Positions 1-11,532 of a DNA stretch of 64,000 bases are shown piece after piece (within the stretch, counting starts at the first letter, position 1; each line of letters opens with the position of its first letter). Source of the DNA: Rugalucina vietnamica (lineage: Eukaryota; Mollusca; Bivalvia; Lucinida; Lucinidae). The notes under the pieces are model-generated. The model did no database searches and had not been told where the DNA came from. It saw only the letters and a program-made list of their open reading frames with translations. Both the position numbers and the translations under genes were made by a program. The stretch spans positions 68,542,315 to 68,606,314 of the forward strand of contig OZ024869.1 of the NCBI GenBank assembly GCA_964017185.1, given 5' to 3'.

Positions 1-35
1 GTTGGTCACCCTCAGCCAATTTCTTCTTGTTGCAT

Positions 36-369
36 GCAGATTCCCCTGGCCCATAAGTTGGCAAAACCTGAATTTAGCCTCCAACACCCTTATTACAGGC
101 CGATTCCAAAAGCTCATAATTTGACAAATCTCAACGCCTATTAGGGTTTTATCGGACAAGTGGTATTATCAGACAGAAATGAAACACAGCTTTCCTAACT
201 GCAGATTCCCCTGGCTCATGTTTTGTCAAGTGCTGTATTGAGCCTCCATCACCTTTTACAGACAGATTCCATATTTTGACAAGACAAAAAAGCTGAATTA
301 GCGTCAGTCAAGGTGTTATCGGACAAGGGGTATTATCGAACAGAAATGAAGACGGCTATCCTAACTGTA
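36..369. repeat. Two tandem copies of a ~166 bp unit
   Basis: Two direct copies start near positions 42 and 207. Landmarks recur with a period of 165-166 bases: ttcccctggc at 42 and 207, and tatcggacaag at about 151 and 317. The copies differ at many positions, so this is an old duplication. No gene was recognised in it. Confidence 0.7.
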
Positions 370-1487
370 AGTATATGGTGTGTACATTTGTTGTTTTGGT
401 TTGCACAGTTCCTTAGATAAGGTGCCTGGTATTGCTTATAGAGAAACAAGAAACTTTAAAGATTTATTATTGCATGCATTTGAATGAATTTAATCATTCG
501 CAATGCTGCTTGGGTTATAATAAATAGCATTGACATGGAATGGCTCGAAGGTTCCGCGGTTAATCAATTGATAAGAGCCATTGATTTTGTGTGTCTTATG
601 CACATCCCGTCTGAAAAAGCTCCAGTTGTCTGATCCAGATATGCAAAATCAAGTAGTGGTCCTAAATCCCTACTTTCGTGCGGTGCTACATAACCAACAT
701 TCCAGTAATAAATGCTCCACTGGAATTAGGAAAGGGTTAAGAATCCCTTACAATAGTTTCTATGAAGAAAATTGCCATACTAAAAGCAATTTTGGCATAT
801 TATTATCATAAGAATAATTATACTTATCATAAATTATACAGAGTTCAGATTTATAGCAATACAGGGTAAACTATCTCTATCCACATCTACCTGTCTCTTC
901 TGTTCAGTTGTATTTATGCTATTACTGTAACGAAAAGGTTCTTAAACCATTTCTTTTGGAACTTTTTATCATTAAGTTCTATCTGGTTAAATAGGTTGAT
1001 GCTTGAAGTGGAATAGTTGAATGGACTGCAATTCTGTACTCTGAAGCTTCAAGTGTATTATAATATCAACCAAATTGCAGTATTCTTTCCCCGCCAAAAT
1101 TCTAAATTATAATACAGTAATGGCACTATGTCATTGAATAATACTGTATAATGGAATCGCATAAGGATTTTTCTATTATGCTTGTATATAACCCAATATT
1201 ATGTTTTCTATGAGAAATTTATTGACTTTTAATGAAAATAACGTATAACAATGCAACTAGTATATCTCCTTGTTTAGCCCCCCCCACACACACACACACA
1301 CATCGAACAGTATATTGTTATATCATATTTTAGAATAATACAACCCCAGTATTATGTTATCAACAGGAAATTTATTATATATGAAGATAACTTACAATCA
1401 TGCAGATAGTGCGTCTCCTTGTTTAAAACCTCTATTTGACAGTTTCCAATAATTTATGACATGTCGAACTGATATACATACGTATGA

Positions 1488-1615
1488 TATCCACCTCCAC
1501 TTATGAAGGCGATATCAATTGATATCCACCTGTGAAGGCGATATCAATGACTTTACAGGACTTACGAACGCACAAGGCACGATATCCACCTGTGAAGGCG
1601 ATATCGGTGACCGCG
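1488..1615. repeat. Short tandem repeat with GATATC palindromic ends
   Basis: A unit reading gatatccacctgtgaaggcg and closing with atatc occurs about three times (near 1488, 1520 and 1580). Each unit starts and ends with GATATC. The function is unknown. Confidence 0.6.
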
Positions 1616-1642
1616 AGATATTGTGACTTTACATGCTAACTG

Positions 1643-1643
<1 letters not shown>

Positions 1644-1687
<44 letters not shown>
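1644..1687. repeat. Poly-T tract
   Basis: A run of 44 T. It could be the poly-A tail of a minus-strand retroposon, but no body was recognised beside it. Confidence 0.8.
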
Positions 1688-1691
<4 letters not shown>

Positions 1692-2350
1692 AAATTCGAT
1701 TTCATCTATAAAATCTACTAATAAGGTTTAATGACTAAAATTGGTGTTAATTAAACATAAATCATAAAATGGGATTATGCAACTAATATGGGTTAAAATT
1801 CAATATGGGTTAAAAATTTAATACAAGTTAGCAGGTGGATGTCAGGATTTCTCGGTTCCAATCAATTTATCAGGTGTACACTGAGGACAACCACGATTCA
1901 ATATTTTTTGGATCGGTACAGCCCTACAACTGACGCAGCACCTGTTTGCTATTAAAGGCATGCAGTTGTTGTAGCTTTGTTGTGGCTTTTTATATATACA
2001 TGAGTTTGTTTAAACTAAAACTATCATCAGGATAACATGCATGTGAAGTGTATACCCATTTTAACCCCACTTTTATTCAGTAAAATTAGGATACACAGGG
2101 GGTATAATATTTTTTTCTTATTTTAGGCTTTAAACATGGGGATACTGGGCAAAAATATCAAAACTTTTCAAATGAAAATTTTCATCTTCTACAGACCAAG
2201 AAAAATATGTTTATTGCATGGGTGTGTTTTCTTAACGTTTAAGTCTTTTTCACAATCAATGTGTACACAAGGAAGAACATCTTGCATCTTATATATTTTG
2301 AATGCAGTCTATTTACATTATTGACATCAGAAGTTCTTTCATCACAAAGG

Positions 2351-2535
2351 GAGCGCCATGGCCTGGTGGTAGAGCAACGGACTCAGAATCGAGACTTGGC
2401 AGAGCATTGGACTCCGAATTTAGACGTCCTGGGTTCGATCCCCACACGGGACGTCGTGTTGTGAGCAGGACACATTAACTCCCCACAGTTCTGGTTAGGA
2501 AGCGGACATATAAACATATGATACAAACAACAACA
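2351..2535 (+). mobile_element. tRNA-derived SINE (family 1)
   Basis: The head looks like a tRNA, with an A-box-like tggtggtagagca and a B-box gggttcgatcccc. A short internal duplication of the anticodon-arm region (the agaatcgaga and ccgaattta segments) is present. The body matches the copies at 11249 and 52737 (acacattaactcccca, then a weak tail of aca/aac units). It lies where intron 2 of the partial lectin gene would run. It cannot be a functional tRNA because the stem region is duplicated and the body continues far beyond the tRNA. Confidence 0.75.
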
Positions 2536-2575
2536 CATAGATACAGTGTATTGCATATTAGCTACATGTACTCAC

Positions 2576-2895
2576 AAGAGCATTTGGCCAGTTGGCGACT
2601 TCTTTTGACACCATGTAGCAGGAGTCACCATTTTGAACAGTACCATTGGGACAACTGGTCCACACAGGAGGAATTAGGAGGCCCCGTCGACCTGTTGATA
2701 CAAAATACTCCATGACTTAAACAACATGTATGCCGTTTGATTGGCCTCTACTGGTATAGAACAAGCAATTAAGGTACTCAGATGTGTAACATAACGCATT
2801 TGTTCTTCATCTTATTTCAGTGTTTTGCAGTGCTTTATGTTCCCATCGTTGCAAACATAATACTATCAACTTGTTTACTCAGAACGAAAGTAAAC

Positions 2896-2939
<44 letters not shown>

Positions 2940-3206
2940 AAACTCAAAGTATTTCCAACACTTACTGCGATCCACCTTCTGTTGTTTCAGCAGCCATCTT
3001 AATTGTTTCACTTCGCTTTCAAGGGCGTCAACCTTGCCAAGTCTTTGTTTAAGATTACGTAAATCTTTAACCTCTGTCTCTAATTTTCCGATTTCCGTTT
3101 TCATGCGCCATAATTCCTCTCTTATATCATCATTTGGTTGTTGTTCGATGGCGGAGGCACAAGATAATGTCACGAGTAGAACCAGGAAGATGGGCGACAC
3201 TGACAT
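2576..3206 (-). CDS. C-type lectin, 5' part only (exons 1-2)
   Basis: This is the first of three tandem lectin paralogs. Exon 1 (3206 to 2966) encodes a signal peptide (MSVSPIFLVLLV..., cleavage after about residue 19, CASA) followed by a coiled-coil neck of about 55 residues with heptads such as IGKLETEVKDLRNLKQRLGK. It ends at a GTAAGT donor in phase 1. Exon 2 (2691 to 2576, 116 bp) encodes the start of a long-form carbohydrate-recognition domain: PPVWTSCPNGT, then GDSCYMVSKEVANW. The two exons splice in frame. Exons 3-5, which carry the calcium-binding part, are not seen in the 2.5 kb downstream; they may lie beyond the window edge or be lost. Both visible exons are closest to the gene at 4688-8131. 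The product would be secreted. The ATG was chosen because it aligns with the paralog's start. Confidence 0.75.
2897..2941. repeat. (GAAA)n microsatellite in lectin intron 1
   Basis: Pure GAAA repeat, reading CTTT on the coding strand. It begins about 25 bases inside the intron from the exon 1 donor. The same repeat sits at the same place in both paralogs. Confidence 0.9.
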
Positions 3207-3243
3207 CTTGATGACTTCTACATAAGTGAAGTCATCTTACTGT

Positions 3244-3480
3244 TGAGCCGCGACGCGAGAAAACCGGTCTTCGGGGTTTCCGACCAGGTCTGACACAATC
3301 CGAGCTGTACAAGCACAGAAGATGGCTAGAAGCTTGAAATTACGGATTTAGGAAGAAGAGAAATTGTACTATCCGAGTAGCGAAAACAAAGGCGCTGATC
3401 AGCTTCGCAGTTACTGCGAAGCTGATCTGCACCTTTGTTTTCGCATATACAGATTGTTGGTTTTCTCATGAGGCGGCTCA
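3244..3480. mobile_element. Hairpin MITE family A, copy 1
   Basis: The ends are inverted: TGAGCCGC at the left and GCGGCTCA at the right, each followed inward by a gagaaaacc/ggttttctc motif. The core is a second inverted repeat around gcgctgatcagcttcgcagt. No transposase is encoded. It has inserted into the 5' flank of the lectin gene and splits a flank that is continuous in the paralog at 8150-8345. A ~20 bp near-duplicate (taagtgaa..tcatctt.ctg) lies on both sides. The minus strand reads as a peptide containing CENKGADQLRSNCEADQ, which is a translation of the element and not a host gene. Confidence 0.85.
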
Positions 3481-3483
3481 TAA

Positions 3484-3660
3484 GTGAATTCATCTTGCTG
3501 TTCGTACATGGATGTATAAGATAAGAAAGTTTCTGTCTTGTATTCAAAACCGATGATATAATCAACCCCATTTTGTTAATGATAATAATCGGAGTGGTCC
3601 AGATTAAAATATGCAATGTATCTAGAGATACTTGATTCTGGCGTTTCTATTAAATTTTTG
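3484..3660 (-). promoter_or_regulatory. 5' flank shared by lectin paralogs
   Basis: This stretch matches 8150-8345 upstream of the second lectin gene (shared blocks include agataagaaa, tttgt.aatgataata, ggagtg.tccaga and tatctaga). Flank similarity beyond the exons implies that the duplication included upstream DNA. No TATA box or factor site was confirmed, so the promoter role is inference. Confidence 0.4.
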
Positions 3661-4345
3661 TCCGCCGACTCCGCGTTGCATACCAACCTCTTTCAAAATG
3701 CCATTCAGTCGTGATTTAGAAAAAAAAATGATTACTTCTTTACGGAGTGTGACGATGTTTGTGCGATCCTGCAAAGGGTTAAACATGGAGCGAACGACTT
3801 AACTTGAAGCAAAACTAATTATACACGGTATGTTTAACGTAAAGGAAATAAATCACGTTCAATCAAATAAAACCGGGATGGAAAAAGAACTACTGAAGGG
3901 ACACCATTCGCTTACATAAGGTCGGATATTTAGTCTTTTAGGACCAGATCAGTTTGATAATTGTCGTACATCAGGTTGTTTTCACTTCTGATGGATAAAT
4001 AGTGAAGAAACCATGTATTCGTTTAAATATTTTATCAACAATAAACTCCCGAAACTTTACATTGAATACAATGTCTATTTCGCACAGTAAGCTCGTGATT
4101 AATGTCAAGTGAGTATATATACATGTACTTGCAACTTAAAATTCACTGAACCATCTTAAAAGCAAGCGATATCGATGTCGATGCTGCAAGTTTTGTTTTA
4201 TTTACATTATAAGTTATTGCTGTACGGGAAAGAAATGGCATCCATTCATGCCAAGTAAAAATTGGTCATCTTGTATAGAATTACAATTGAGTTTTCTCAG
4301 TTTCCAGAGAATAACAACAGAAACCAAGGATTTCAAATTTCGATT

Positions 4346-4351
4346 GCTTTA
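4346..4351 (-). terminator. Polyadenylation signal of lectin gene 2
   Basis: AATAAA on the minus strand, about 340 bases after the stop codon at 4688-4690 and just beyond the conserved 3' UTR block. It is the expected type and place for a 3' end signal, but not proof of use. Confidence 0.4.
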
Positions 4352-4439
4352 TTCATTTTTAATAAGCACAAAAATATTTCAAAAAGCATCACAATGAGAC
4401 GTATACTTTTAGAAACTTTGATTAAAATTGCATCATTAG

Positions 4440-4480
4440 CCAACAAGAATGTTGTCTTCGTTCAATCTGAAAGCAAGTTT
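4440..4480 (-). promoter_or_regulatory. Conserved lectin 3' UTR block
   Basis: The block gttgtcttcgttcaatctga recurs, with small changes, at 8752-8775 downstream of the third lectin gene. Both lie 200-350 bases beyond the stop codon. On the minus strand an AATAAA signal follows at about 4346-4351. Conservation between paralogs' 3' ends suggests transcribed 3' UTR. A regulatory role is only a guess. Confidence 0.4.
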
Positions 4481-4619
4481 GAAATATGTATTTTAAATAT
4501 CTGTGACTTACGATCAAACCCCTACTCTCCTTTCCTCCTCATCAATATGTAACGCTACGTTTTTATAAAGTAATACATGATGTTTTTTCACTATGAGCAG
4601 CAACATGAAATATTTAATT

Positions 4620-4690
4620 ATGATGCAATGACAATAAATAAATAAATAAATAAATCAACCAATCAATTGATCAATCAATCAATCAACCTA
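4620..4690. repeat. AATA / ATCA microsatellites
   Basis: Adjacent short runs of aata and atca units just beyond the stop codon of the lectin gene, so probably within its 3' UTR. Confidence 0.7.
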
Positions 4691-7600
4691 CTTGATCTCA
4701 CATAAGAAGTTATGTTCAGTCTCGCACCATCCGTCGTCCCAACGACCACTTTGCCACATGGCAAGACAGTCCTGGGTATGGGAGTGGTGCGCAGCGACGT
4801 TATCCGGTTCCCCTGGGCCCCAATTGTTATACTAAAATATTGGAGTAAGAGAAAATAATAGTGAGAAAATCAACGAAAATGTCCGGGTACTTATTCTTAA
4901 ACCTAAACGACTGTGCTAAAATATCAGAATAAAACAAATTTAAAACATTAAGAAAATCAATCCCCCATAAAATATACAGAGATTTTTAAAGTTGTAATAA
5001 AAAAAATCAATAGGAAATATATTTTCTTATTTTTGTTCAAAACAAAGAGTGTGATTACACGTTAGAGCTGCCTCGCCGAGGCGGTTCTAACGACTACCCA
5101 CAATTTATGTTTTGGAGCGAAAATAAGAAAAAAGGTATACCCCTGCATACCCCAGAGTGGGGTATAAGGGGGTATACATTACATGGACATGTTTTCCTGA
5201 TGTATGATAAAACTTAGGTAGATCTGCATCCGTCAATCCCCATCTAGTATACTGAAATGTCAAAGGTATAAAGAGAGAAAATCAACGAAACAATTTAGGG
5301 TAGTTAGACCTATTGGAACCAAGCTATAGAATACTAAAACACCAGAGTTAGAGAAAATATATTACGAAAATCATTGACAAGATTCGGGGTATTTCTCATC
5401 TAATATACAGTTCTTGAATGCTTGACGGTCCCGACTTAAAGCTATTTATTTTAGTTGGTTGGGGCCGGAGCTTCTTGTCTGTTGCTTGGCCCACCGGGGT
5501 CCACCTTGTGTTTTTCTTTTGCTCCGGAGTTAGTAAGTTATTCGGCGAACAGTGATCTCGGGCAGCTTACTGAATCTGTTGAGTCCTCGTTTTTGATTCA
5601 TCAGGATGTTTATCATCTTGATGATTCATTGACTAGTTAGAGATTCACTACGAGGACCGAAGAACTAACTAAATGTTATGAACCACTGCAGAAGGTGAGG
5701 GTGAGGTTATGGCCATGTAAAATCGATTGAAGCCCGCCAGTATTTTTATGTTACTGATCGTTCCAAGGCGGTACTTCTGTGGTTCGTGTCTAAAATTTCA
5801 TATTTTCGTTAAGTTTAAGTTTAGGTATGACCCACCCCTTTTCTCATCAATATGCTCATTGTTCATAAAGGATCTAGGTTTTATTTTTATTTAGGTAACT
5901 GAGTGGCCACCTATTGGGAAAATAGCTGCTCATTCGGCTTACGATATGTTTCATGGTATAAGTGCCTGATTGTTAATTTAGTTTTTTTCCCACCTCGGTT
6001 TTTGAAGTGGGAATCTTTTTCTGATTGCACCATTTCCTGATCTTTGCCTACTTGTACCTCTTGGTAAATCAATGTTAAAGTTCTTTTTTTCTGGGACCAA
6101 AATACCTGGTTATACAGATAATGAAGTGAGAAATTTTAAGTAAAGTTGACGTGTTGATATAGCTTACTTTATAAAATACGTATGTTATGCTTCAACAAAA
6201 ATACCAGAAAATATTCATGACATAGAAAAAGTTTAAAGATCATTTCTGATGTATGATATTCAGATGTATAATTAATACCTTTAAAGGTGTCATAGATTTT
6301 GACCAAAACCATTCGTTGGTATTCAAGGCATCCAATCCACCGATCCAGAGATAATGAGCAGGATCTGTATCTAGAAAAGGTAAAACAAAAAAGAATAAAA
6401 TTTGCATAAACAAAGACAAGACACTCCAGTATCACTCATGCGTTTCTTCATACAGGATTTTAAGCAGCATGTAGCTATCACTGTTTTTGTCAATCAAAGA
6501 AAGAGATATAGTTCAATTTGAAAGAATACAAATTTAAAAAAATCGTACATCTCGTACATAAAGCCAGAACTTTGTTCGTATTTGATACAAACATCCCCCG
6601 AATGGTCATTTGCCATGTTTGCAAACCCGAGGCTTCCGTGTTAAATACAACCACTTACAATGGAATTTGCTCAGTTGTGATACGATAAACTGTTGCTCAC
6701 TGGCTGAATCAATCACGGCCAGATTCCCTCCATAGGCTTCACAGTATACCTGAAGTGCAAATGTACAGTAGGCGTTTTCACAATTCTGTACAAGCATAAA
6801 AACAGGCGACTTGCATAGTCAGTCAGTAGTGGAAAATAACATTTGAGCCTGTGCATGAGAAAACCAACAATTTGGGTTTCCGACCAGGTCCGACACAAAC
6901 AGGACTGTACAGTCACAGAAGATGGTTAGAGGCTGGAAATGTTGGAATTAGAAAGTAGAGGAGTTGTACTGTCCGTGTAGCGAGAACAAAGGCGCTTATC
7001 AGCTTCGAAGTCACTGCGAATCTGATATGCGCTTATATTTTCGCCTATGCAGATTGTTGAATGTTGATTTTCCAATGTGGCGGCTCATTTAATAACCGTT
7101 TGAAGATCTGCCATCTGATGCATCACAATGTGGAGGGCCTTGGCATTTTCTGGATGCCATTCATTTTGCAAAATTTGGCGTGACAAGACTTGACATTCTT
7201 CTTAAGATGCATGTCTACTGGCTTAAAGAAATGCTTGTGCTTATAACAGCCACTGTGCTTGTTGTCTTTCCCCCATGAATTGCATTATTTCGTTCACCTG
7301 ATAATGGAACACGGAACCAAAAATGACATTTGACACGACATGTTGACTACATCAACATGTCATATTAGGACGAACTAAGATCAATATAATACCTTTACAG
7401 CTCTAAAGACAAAATTAATTACGAAAACCCGTGATTAGAGGTAAAGTTTTACACTATAGCTACCTGTACTTACAAGAGCATTTGGCCAGTTGGCGACTTC
7501 TTTTGACACCATGTAGCAAGAATCACCATTTTGAAAGGTACCGTTAGGACAACTGGTCCACACAGGAGGAATTAGGAGGCCCCGCCGACCTGTTGATACA

Positions 7601-7821
7601 AAATACGCCATGACTTAAACAACATGTAGAACAATCAAATAAGGTATTCAATGTTCGTTTCTCATCTTATCTCAGCGTTTCGCGGGGTTTTTTTATGTTC
7701 CATCCTTGCAACATAATAATTGTCTGTTCAGAAAGAAAGTAAGCAAGAAAAGAGAAAGAAAGAAACCAAAAGAAAAAAGAACCAAAAGAAAGAAAGAACT
7801 CAAAAGAAAGAAAGAAACCAA

Positions 7822-7877
<56 letters not shown>

Positions 7878-8131
7878 ACTTTTAAATACTTACTGCGATC
7901 GACCTTCTGTTGTTTCAGTTGCCATTGTAGTTGCTTGACTTCGTTTTCAAGGGCGTCAACTTTGCCAAGTCTTTGTTTAAGATGACGCAAATCTTTAACC
8001 TCCGTCTCTAATTTTCCGATTTGCGTTTCTAGACGGCCTAGTACCTCCAGTATGCCATCATTCAGATGTTGTTCGAGTGCGGACGCGCAAAATGTCACGA
8101 GTAGAACCAGAAAGATCGGTGAGCTAGACAT
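4688..8131 (-). CDS. Secreted C-type lectin (perlucin-like), five exons
   Basis: Exons on the minus strand: 8131-7894, 7589-7474, 6749-6659, 6370-6279 and 4831-4688. All junctions are GT-AG and phases agree (1, 0, 1, 0), giving about 226 residues. An in-frame ATG one codon earlier (8134) is possible. Order: signal peptide (about 1-18), coiled-coil neck (about 22-78), then a long-form C-type lectin domain. Family landmarks: SCPNGT and GDSCYM (the extra N-terminal cysteine pair), VYCEAYGGNLAVIDSASEQQ, HYLWIGGLDAL, WGPGEPDN, DCLAM, WDDGWCETEHNFLCEIK then stop. EPD replaces the mannose-type EPN or galactose-type QPD, and WDD replaces WND, so calcium binding is plausible but the sugar preference cannot be read. 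The neck suggests oligomers. The expected role is extracellular recognition in innate immunity or shell matrix. Intron 1 holds a GAAA microsatellite, intron 2 a MITE. Confidence 0.92.
4968..5202. mobile_element. Hairpin MITE family B, copy 1
   Basis: The central perfect hairpin is gcctcgccgaggcggt, flanked by inverted ttacacgttag / ctaacg arms. The outer part has cttatttttgttcaaaac on one side and gcgaaaataagaaaaaaggt on the other. It ends with tacattacatggacatg. It lies in intron 4 of the lectin gene. Other copies: 39.5, 48.3, 50.9, 54.6, 58.8 and 62.5 kb. Confidence 0.75.
5740..6120. repeat. Intron 4 block shared by lectin paralogs
   Basis: Matches 9868-10150 in intron 4 of the next lectin gene (ttactgatcgttccaaggcg, cggcttacgatat, ttgcctacttgtacct). 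It shows that the tandem duplication copied intron as well as exon sequence. Confidence 0.65.
6844..7087. mobile_element. Hairpin MITE family A, copy 2
   Basis: Diverged copy with TGAGCC at the left end and GGCTCA at the right, and the shared inner core aacaaaggcgcttatcagc. It is inserted in intron 2 of the complete lectin gene. Confidence 0.75.
7750..7879. repeat. Impure (GAAA)n microsatellite in lectin intron 1
   Basis: GAAA units interrupted by CCAA and ACTC in the distal half, then pure for about 60 bases. It ends about 15 bases from the exon 1 splice donor of the lectin gene. On the transcribed strand it is a polypyrimidine CTTT run. Confidence 0.9.
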
Positions 8132-8149
8132 CATGATGACTTCTATGTA

Positions 8150-8345
8150 AATTGAAATGGCCAATGCTACTTTCTTATGTCAAATAAGAGATAAGAAATA
8201 TGTCTGTCTATAAACATGTAGGATATTCTATTCCAATAATGAACCCACTTTGTCAATGACAATAACAGGAGTGATCCAGATGAATATGCAACAGTAGCAA
8301 CAGTATCTAGATCTACTCGATTTCGACGTTTCTGTTCTGTAATTT
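8150..8345 (-). promoter_or_regulatory. 5' flank of lectin gene 2
   Basis: Homologous to 3484-3660 upstream of the partial lectin gene, here without the MITE. A weak TATA-like tttataga occurs on the minus strand near 8205-8213. The function is inferred only from position and conservation. Confidence 0.35.
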
Positions 8346-8445
8346 TCTTTATTTATTGATTTATTTATTTATTATTATTTTTTTTTTTCAAAAATACCAT
8401 TAATTTCGCAACAAAAAATAAATCAATTAATAAATAAATAAATGA
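8338..8445. repeat. ATTT / AATA microsatellites between lectin genes
   Basis: Runs of attt at 8347-8375 and aata at 8417-8442. On the minus strand the first supplies several AATAAA hexamers, so it may also hold the polyadenylation signal of the lectin gene ending at 9095. Confidence 0.6.
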
Positions 8446-9094
8446 CTTATACGTGTATTTTCGATGCTTGTGAAGCGCCATCAAGGGTTTAATGCTTGGT
8501 GTTAGCGCGCTCAATATGCCGACTCCAAGAAATGAGAACGTACGCAGTATAGTCGAACGCACAAAACTAGAATGACATAAAATGATCACAGATAAAATTA
8601 AAAAAAATATCAAGCAAGCACACAACCTATTGTTGAAATGTGTAATTGGTTCACTTTTTTTTTCACACAAAGCTGAAAAATTACATCTGAAATACTTTTA
8701 AAAAGAGAAAAATACAAGACAACTGTATATATATTTTCATCCGACTAGAACATTGTCTTCGTTCAATCTGAAAGGAAAGAAGAAAAACAAACGTTAGTGA
8801 CAGTAAATTGTTAGATAAGCTTATAACTTAACCTAAAATGATGTATATCTTCGAAGCTATTGAGAAATAAAACTTGACACGGATATATTACAAACAAAAC
8901 ATATGGGTAGTTACGTGCCAGACCTTCTCAAAAGACGCAATTAAAGACAAGGAAAACACAAATTTCACAGATATATTCAAACGATTTTGTCACATAAAAA
9001 GGTTTACTTAACTTTGATGAATTTACGCTTACCAATACTAATCATCGTTTGAAAGAAAATTATTAAAAATTAAAAAAGCTTGTAGAAAATAGAT

Positions 9095-10606
9095 TTACTT
9101 GATTTCACAGATAAAGTTATGCTGGTCCTCGCACCAACCATCATCCCACCATCCAGCCGCGAACAGAGCGAGACAGTCCTGGGTCTTAGAATAGTGGGTA
9201 CCGCTGCTGTCAGGCTCGCCTGGACCCCAGTGGGTGTACTGGAATAGGCAGATTTAATTATTTACTATCAGAAGAGGTTTATCACATTATACCTTACTAT
9301 TCTACCATGCGGCCATCTGAAAGGCAAAAATAAACGAAACAGACATAATAAAACACCATGCCACTTAAGATTAGAGGCCCTACCAGACGATGTCTTAGCT
9401 CCCTGAAAGAACAATGACCTTTCTCCCCAGACCCTTAAAACGTTTTTCTTCAGATCGTTGCTCCCCGCTTCCGCAAACACATAAGATGTTTGCTTGCTCC
9501 CCAGTTCCCCGAAAATGAATGGCCCTTCTCCCCAGATCCCTGAAAATGATCTCCCCAGATCCACAAAATCCCTGTTAGGGCCCCAGACCTAGTCAGTTAC
9601 TAGTATTGTCAGTGTCGTATTTTCATGGAGAAAACTTAGTTCTTTGAATGCCCACTCAGGGCTCTTAGAATTAGAAGAGATGATGTAGTTACACATTTTT
9701 AAACTGCAATTTGTAAGGGTATCATAGAAATGTCTTTACTATTCTAGATGAATTGTTACAATGCATGAAATTTAAGAAACGTATTCATTTGAAAGATGTC
9801 AAACCGACGTATATACTGCCAATATCATAATTATATATCTAACATACAGCATTGAAGTAACGTTACTTACTGATCGTTCCAAGGCGATACTTCTTTCGTG
9901 GTTCTAATTGTTTTGTAGGCGAATTATTGTGATGTTTGAGCCTTGTGTACGTTTTCATAGTTTTAGTTGTATTAAGTTCGGGTAGATGAGTGTCCGCCTA
10001 ATGGGGAATAGCCACTCTCTCGGCTTACGATATATTTTCTTGGTATAAGTACCTAAGTGTCATTTTTAGTTTTTTCCCACCCCTCGGTTTGTGGAGTTGG
10101 GATTTCTTTCTGATTGCACAATTTCCTGATCGTTGCCTATTTGTACCTTTTTAACAATTGTAAGCGAATGTTTTAGAAGGTACTGATATATTTACGCTTA
10201 TTGGCGTTGCGGATTTTGACCAGAACCATTCTCCGTTTTTCAAGGCATCTAGTCCACCTATCCAGTAGTAATGGGTAGGGTCCGTTGATGTAGCTGAAAA
10301 TAAAGCCAAACAATAACAGAATAACAAGCTGGACCGCCGTATCAGCGCCTTTGTTTTCGTTACAGAAATAGTATAATTAATCCAAAATTTCCTTCTGCGC
10401 TTGTATAGCTCGGTTTGTGTCAAACCGATTCGGAAACCTTATAGTTGGTTTTCTCATGATGCGGCTCATATCATAGATTAATTAATTTAGTAATCTTGAA
10501 GAAAACATTATTTTGTCTTTGCTTAAATCATTGTCCACATTTCAGTCTATTTTTTTAAAGATTCATGGTGTTGAAGTGCCAAAACTTCAACAACAACAAC
10601 AACAAC

Positions 10607-10637
<31 letters not shown>

Positions 10638-11493
10638 AAGAAAACAGTTCTGTGGCAGTTTCTATTTTCACTTACGGTTGACTTTCGCTATGTGTGAGGT
10701 GATAAACTGTTGTTCACCAGCAGTCTCTATGACAGCTAGATTCCCGCCATACGCTTCACAGTATACCTGAAATAAATCGTATTTTCAAAGTTTATTCTAT
10801 CGAAAAGCAGTTCATAATTTATTTCATCTTTGCATTCTCCGAAAGTGATACCTATATCGGTTACGGACATAAAAGCAATCTTTTGCTATTGTGTGGAAAC
10901 GCGGAAATTAGTCACAAGTTAGTTTAAACGCTTATCAAGCATGTGTCACAGATAAGAATCAGCCTAAAAACGCACAGCGTTGTCTACTTACCAGGGAATC
11001 TGGCCAGTTGGCAACTTCTTTTGACACCATGTAGCAGGAGTTGCCATGCTGGACCGTACCATTGGGACAACTGGTCCACACAGGAGGGAGCAGGATTGCT
11101 CTTCGACCTTCAAATACACATACAAAATGTGGACACGTTACTAAGGAATTCTCGGTGGATGAAAATGCATATTCAAATAACATGATAACATAAAAAAAAA
11201 ACGATTTAAAACCCCTGAAGGTTACTTGGGGAAACAAAACTGCATAAGGGAGCGCGGTGGCCTAGTGGTAGAGCGTCGGACTCCGAATCGAGAGGTCCTG
11301 GATTCGCTCCCCACAAGGGTCACCATGTTGTGTCCTTAAGCAAGACACATTGACTCCCTACAGTACTGGTTAAAACCCAGGAAGCGGTGGCTCTGTCCCG
11401 ACATGGCTGAAAAATTGTTGACTTGGAAGTTAAACCTCAATACAAAAAACAACAACAACAACAAAACTGCTTCATAAGTTCAAATATGACACC

Positions 11494-11532
<39 letters not shown>

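Larger units (their letters stand above)
372..2340. other. AT-rich intergenic DNA with simple repeats
   Basis: No coding exon was recognised on either strand. The stretch holds a CA microsatellite near 1288-1302, three copies of a unit bounded by GATATC palindromes (1488-1615), and a 44-base poly-T tract (1644-1687). The missing exons 3-5 of the nearby partial lectin gene were searched for here by eye, using the VYCEAYGG, WIGGLD and WGPGEPD encoding segments, and were not seen. Confidence 0.5.

Noticed and set aside
2351-2440. Candidate tRNA gene
   Set aside because: A and B boxes are present but the stem is duplicated and a SINE body follows; the same body recurs at 11.2, 52.7 and 60.6 kb.
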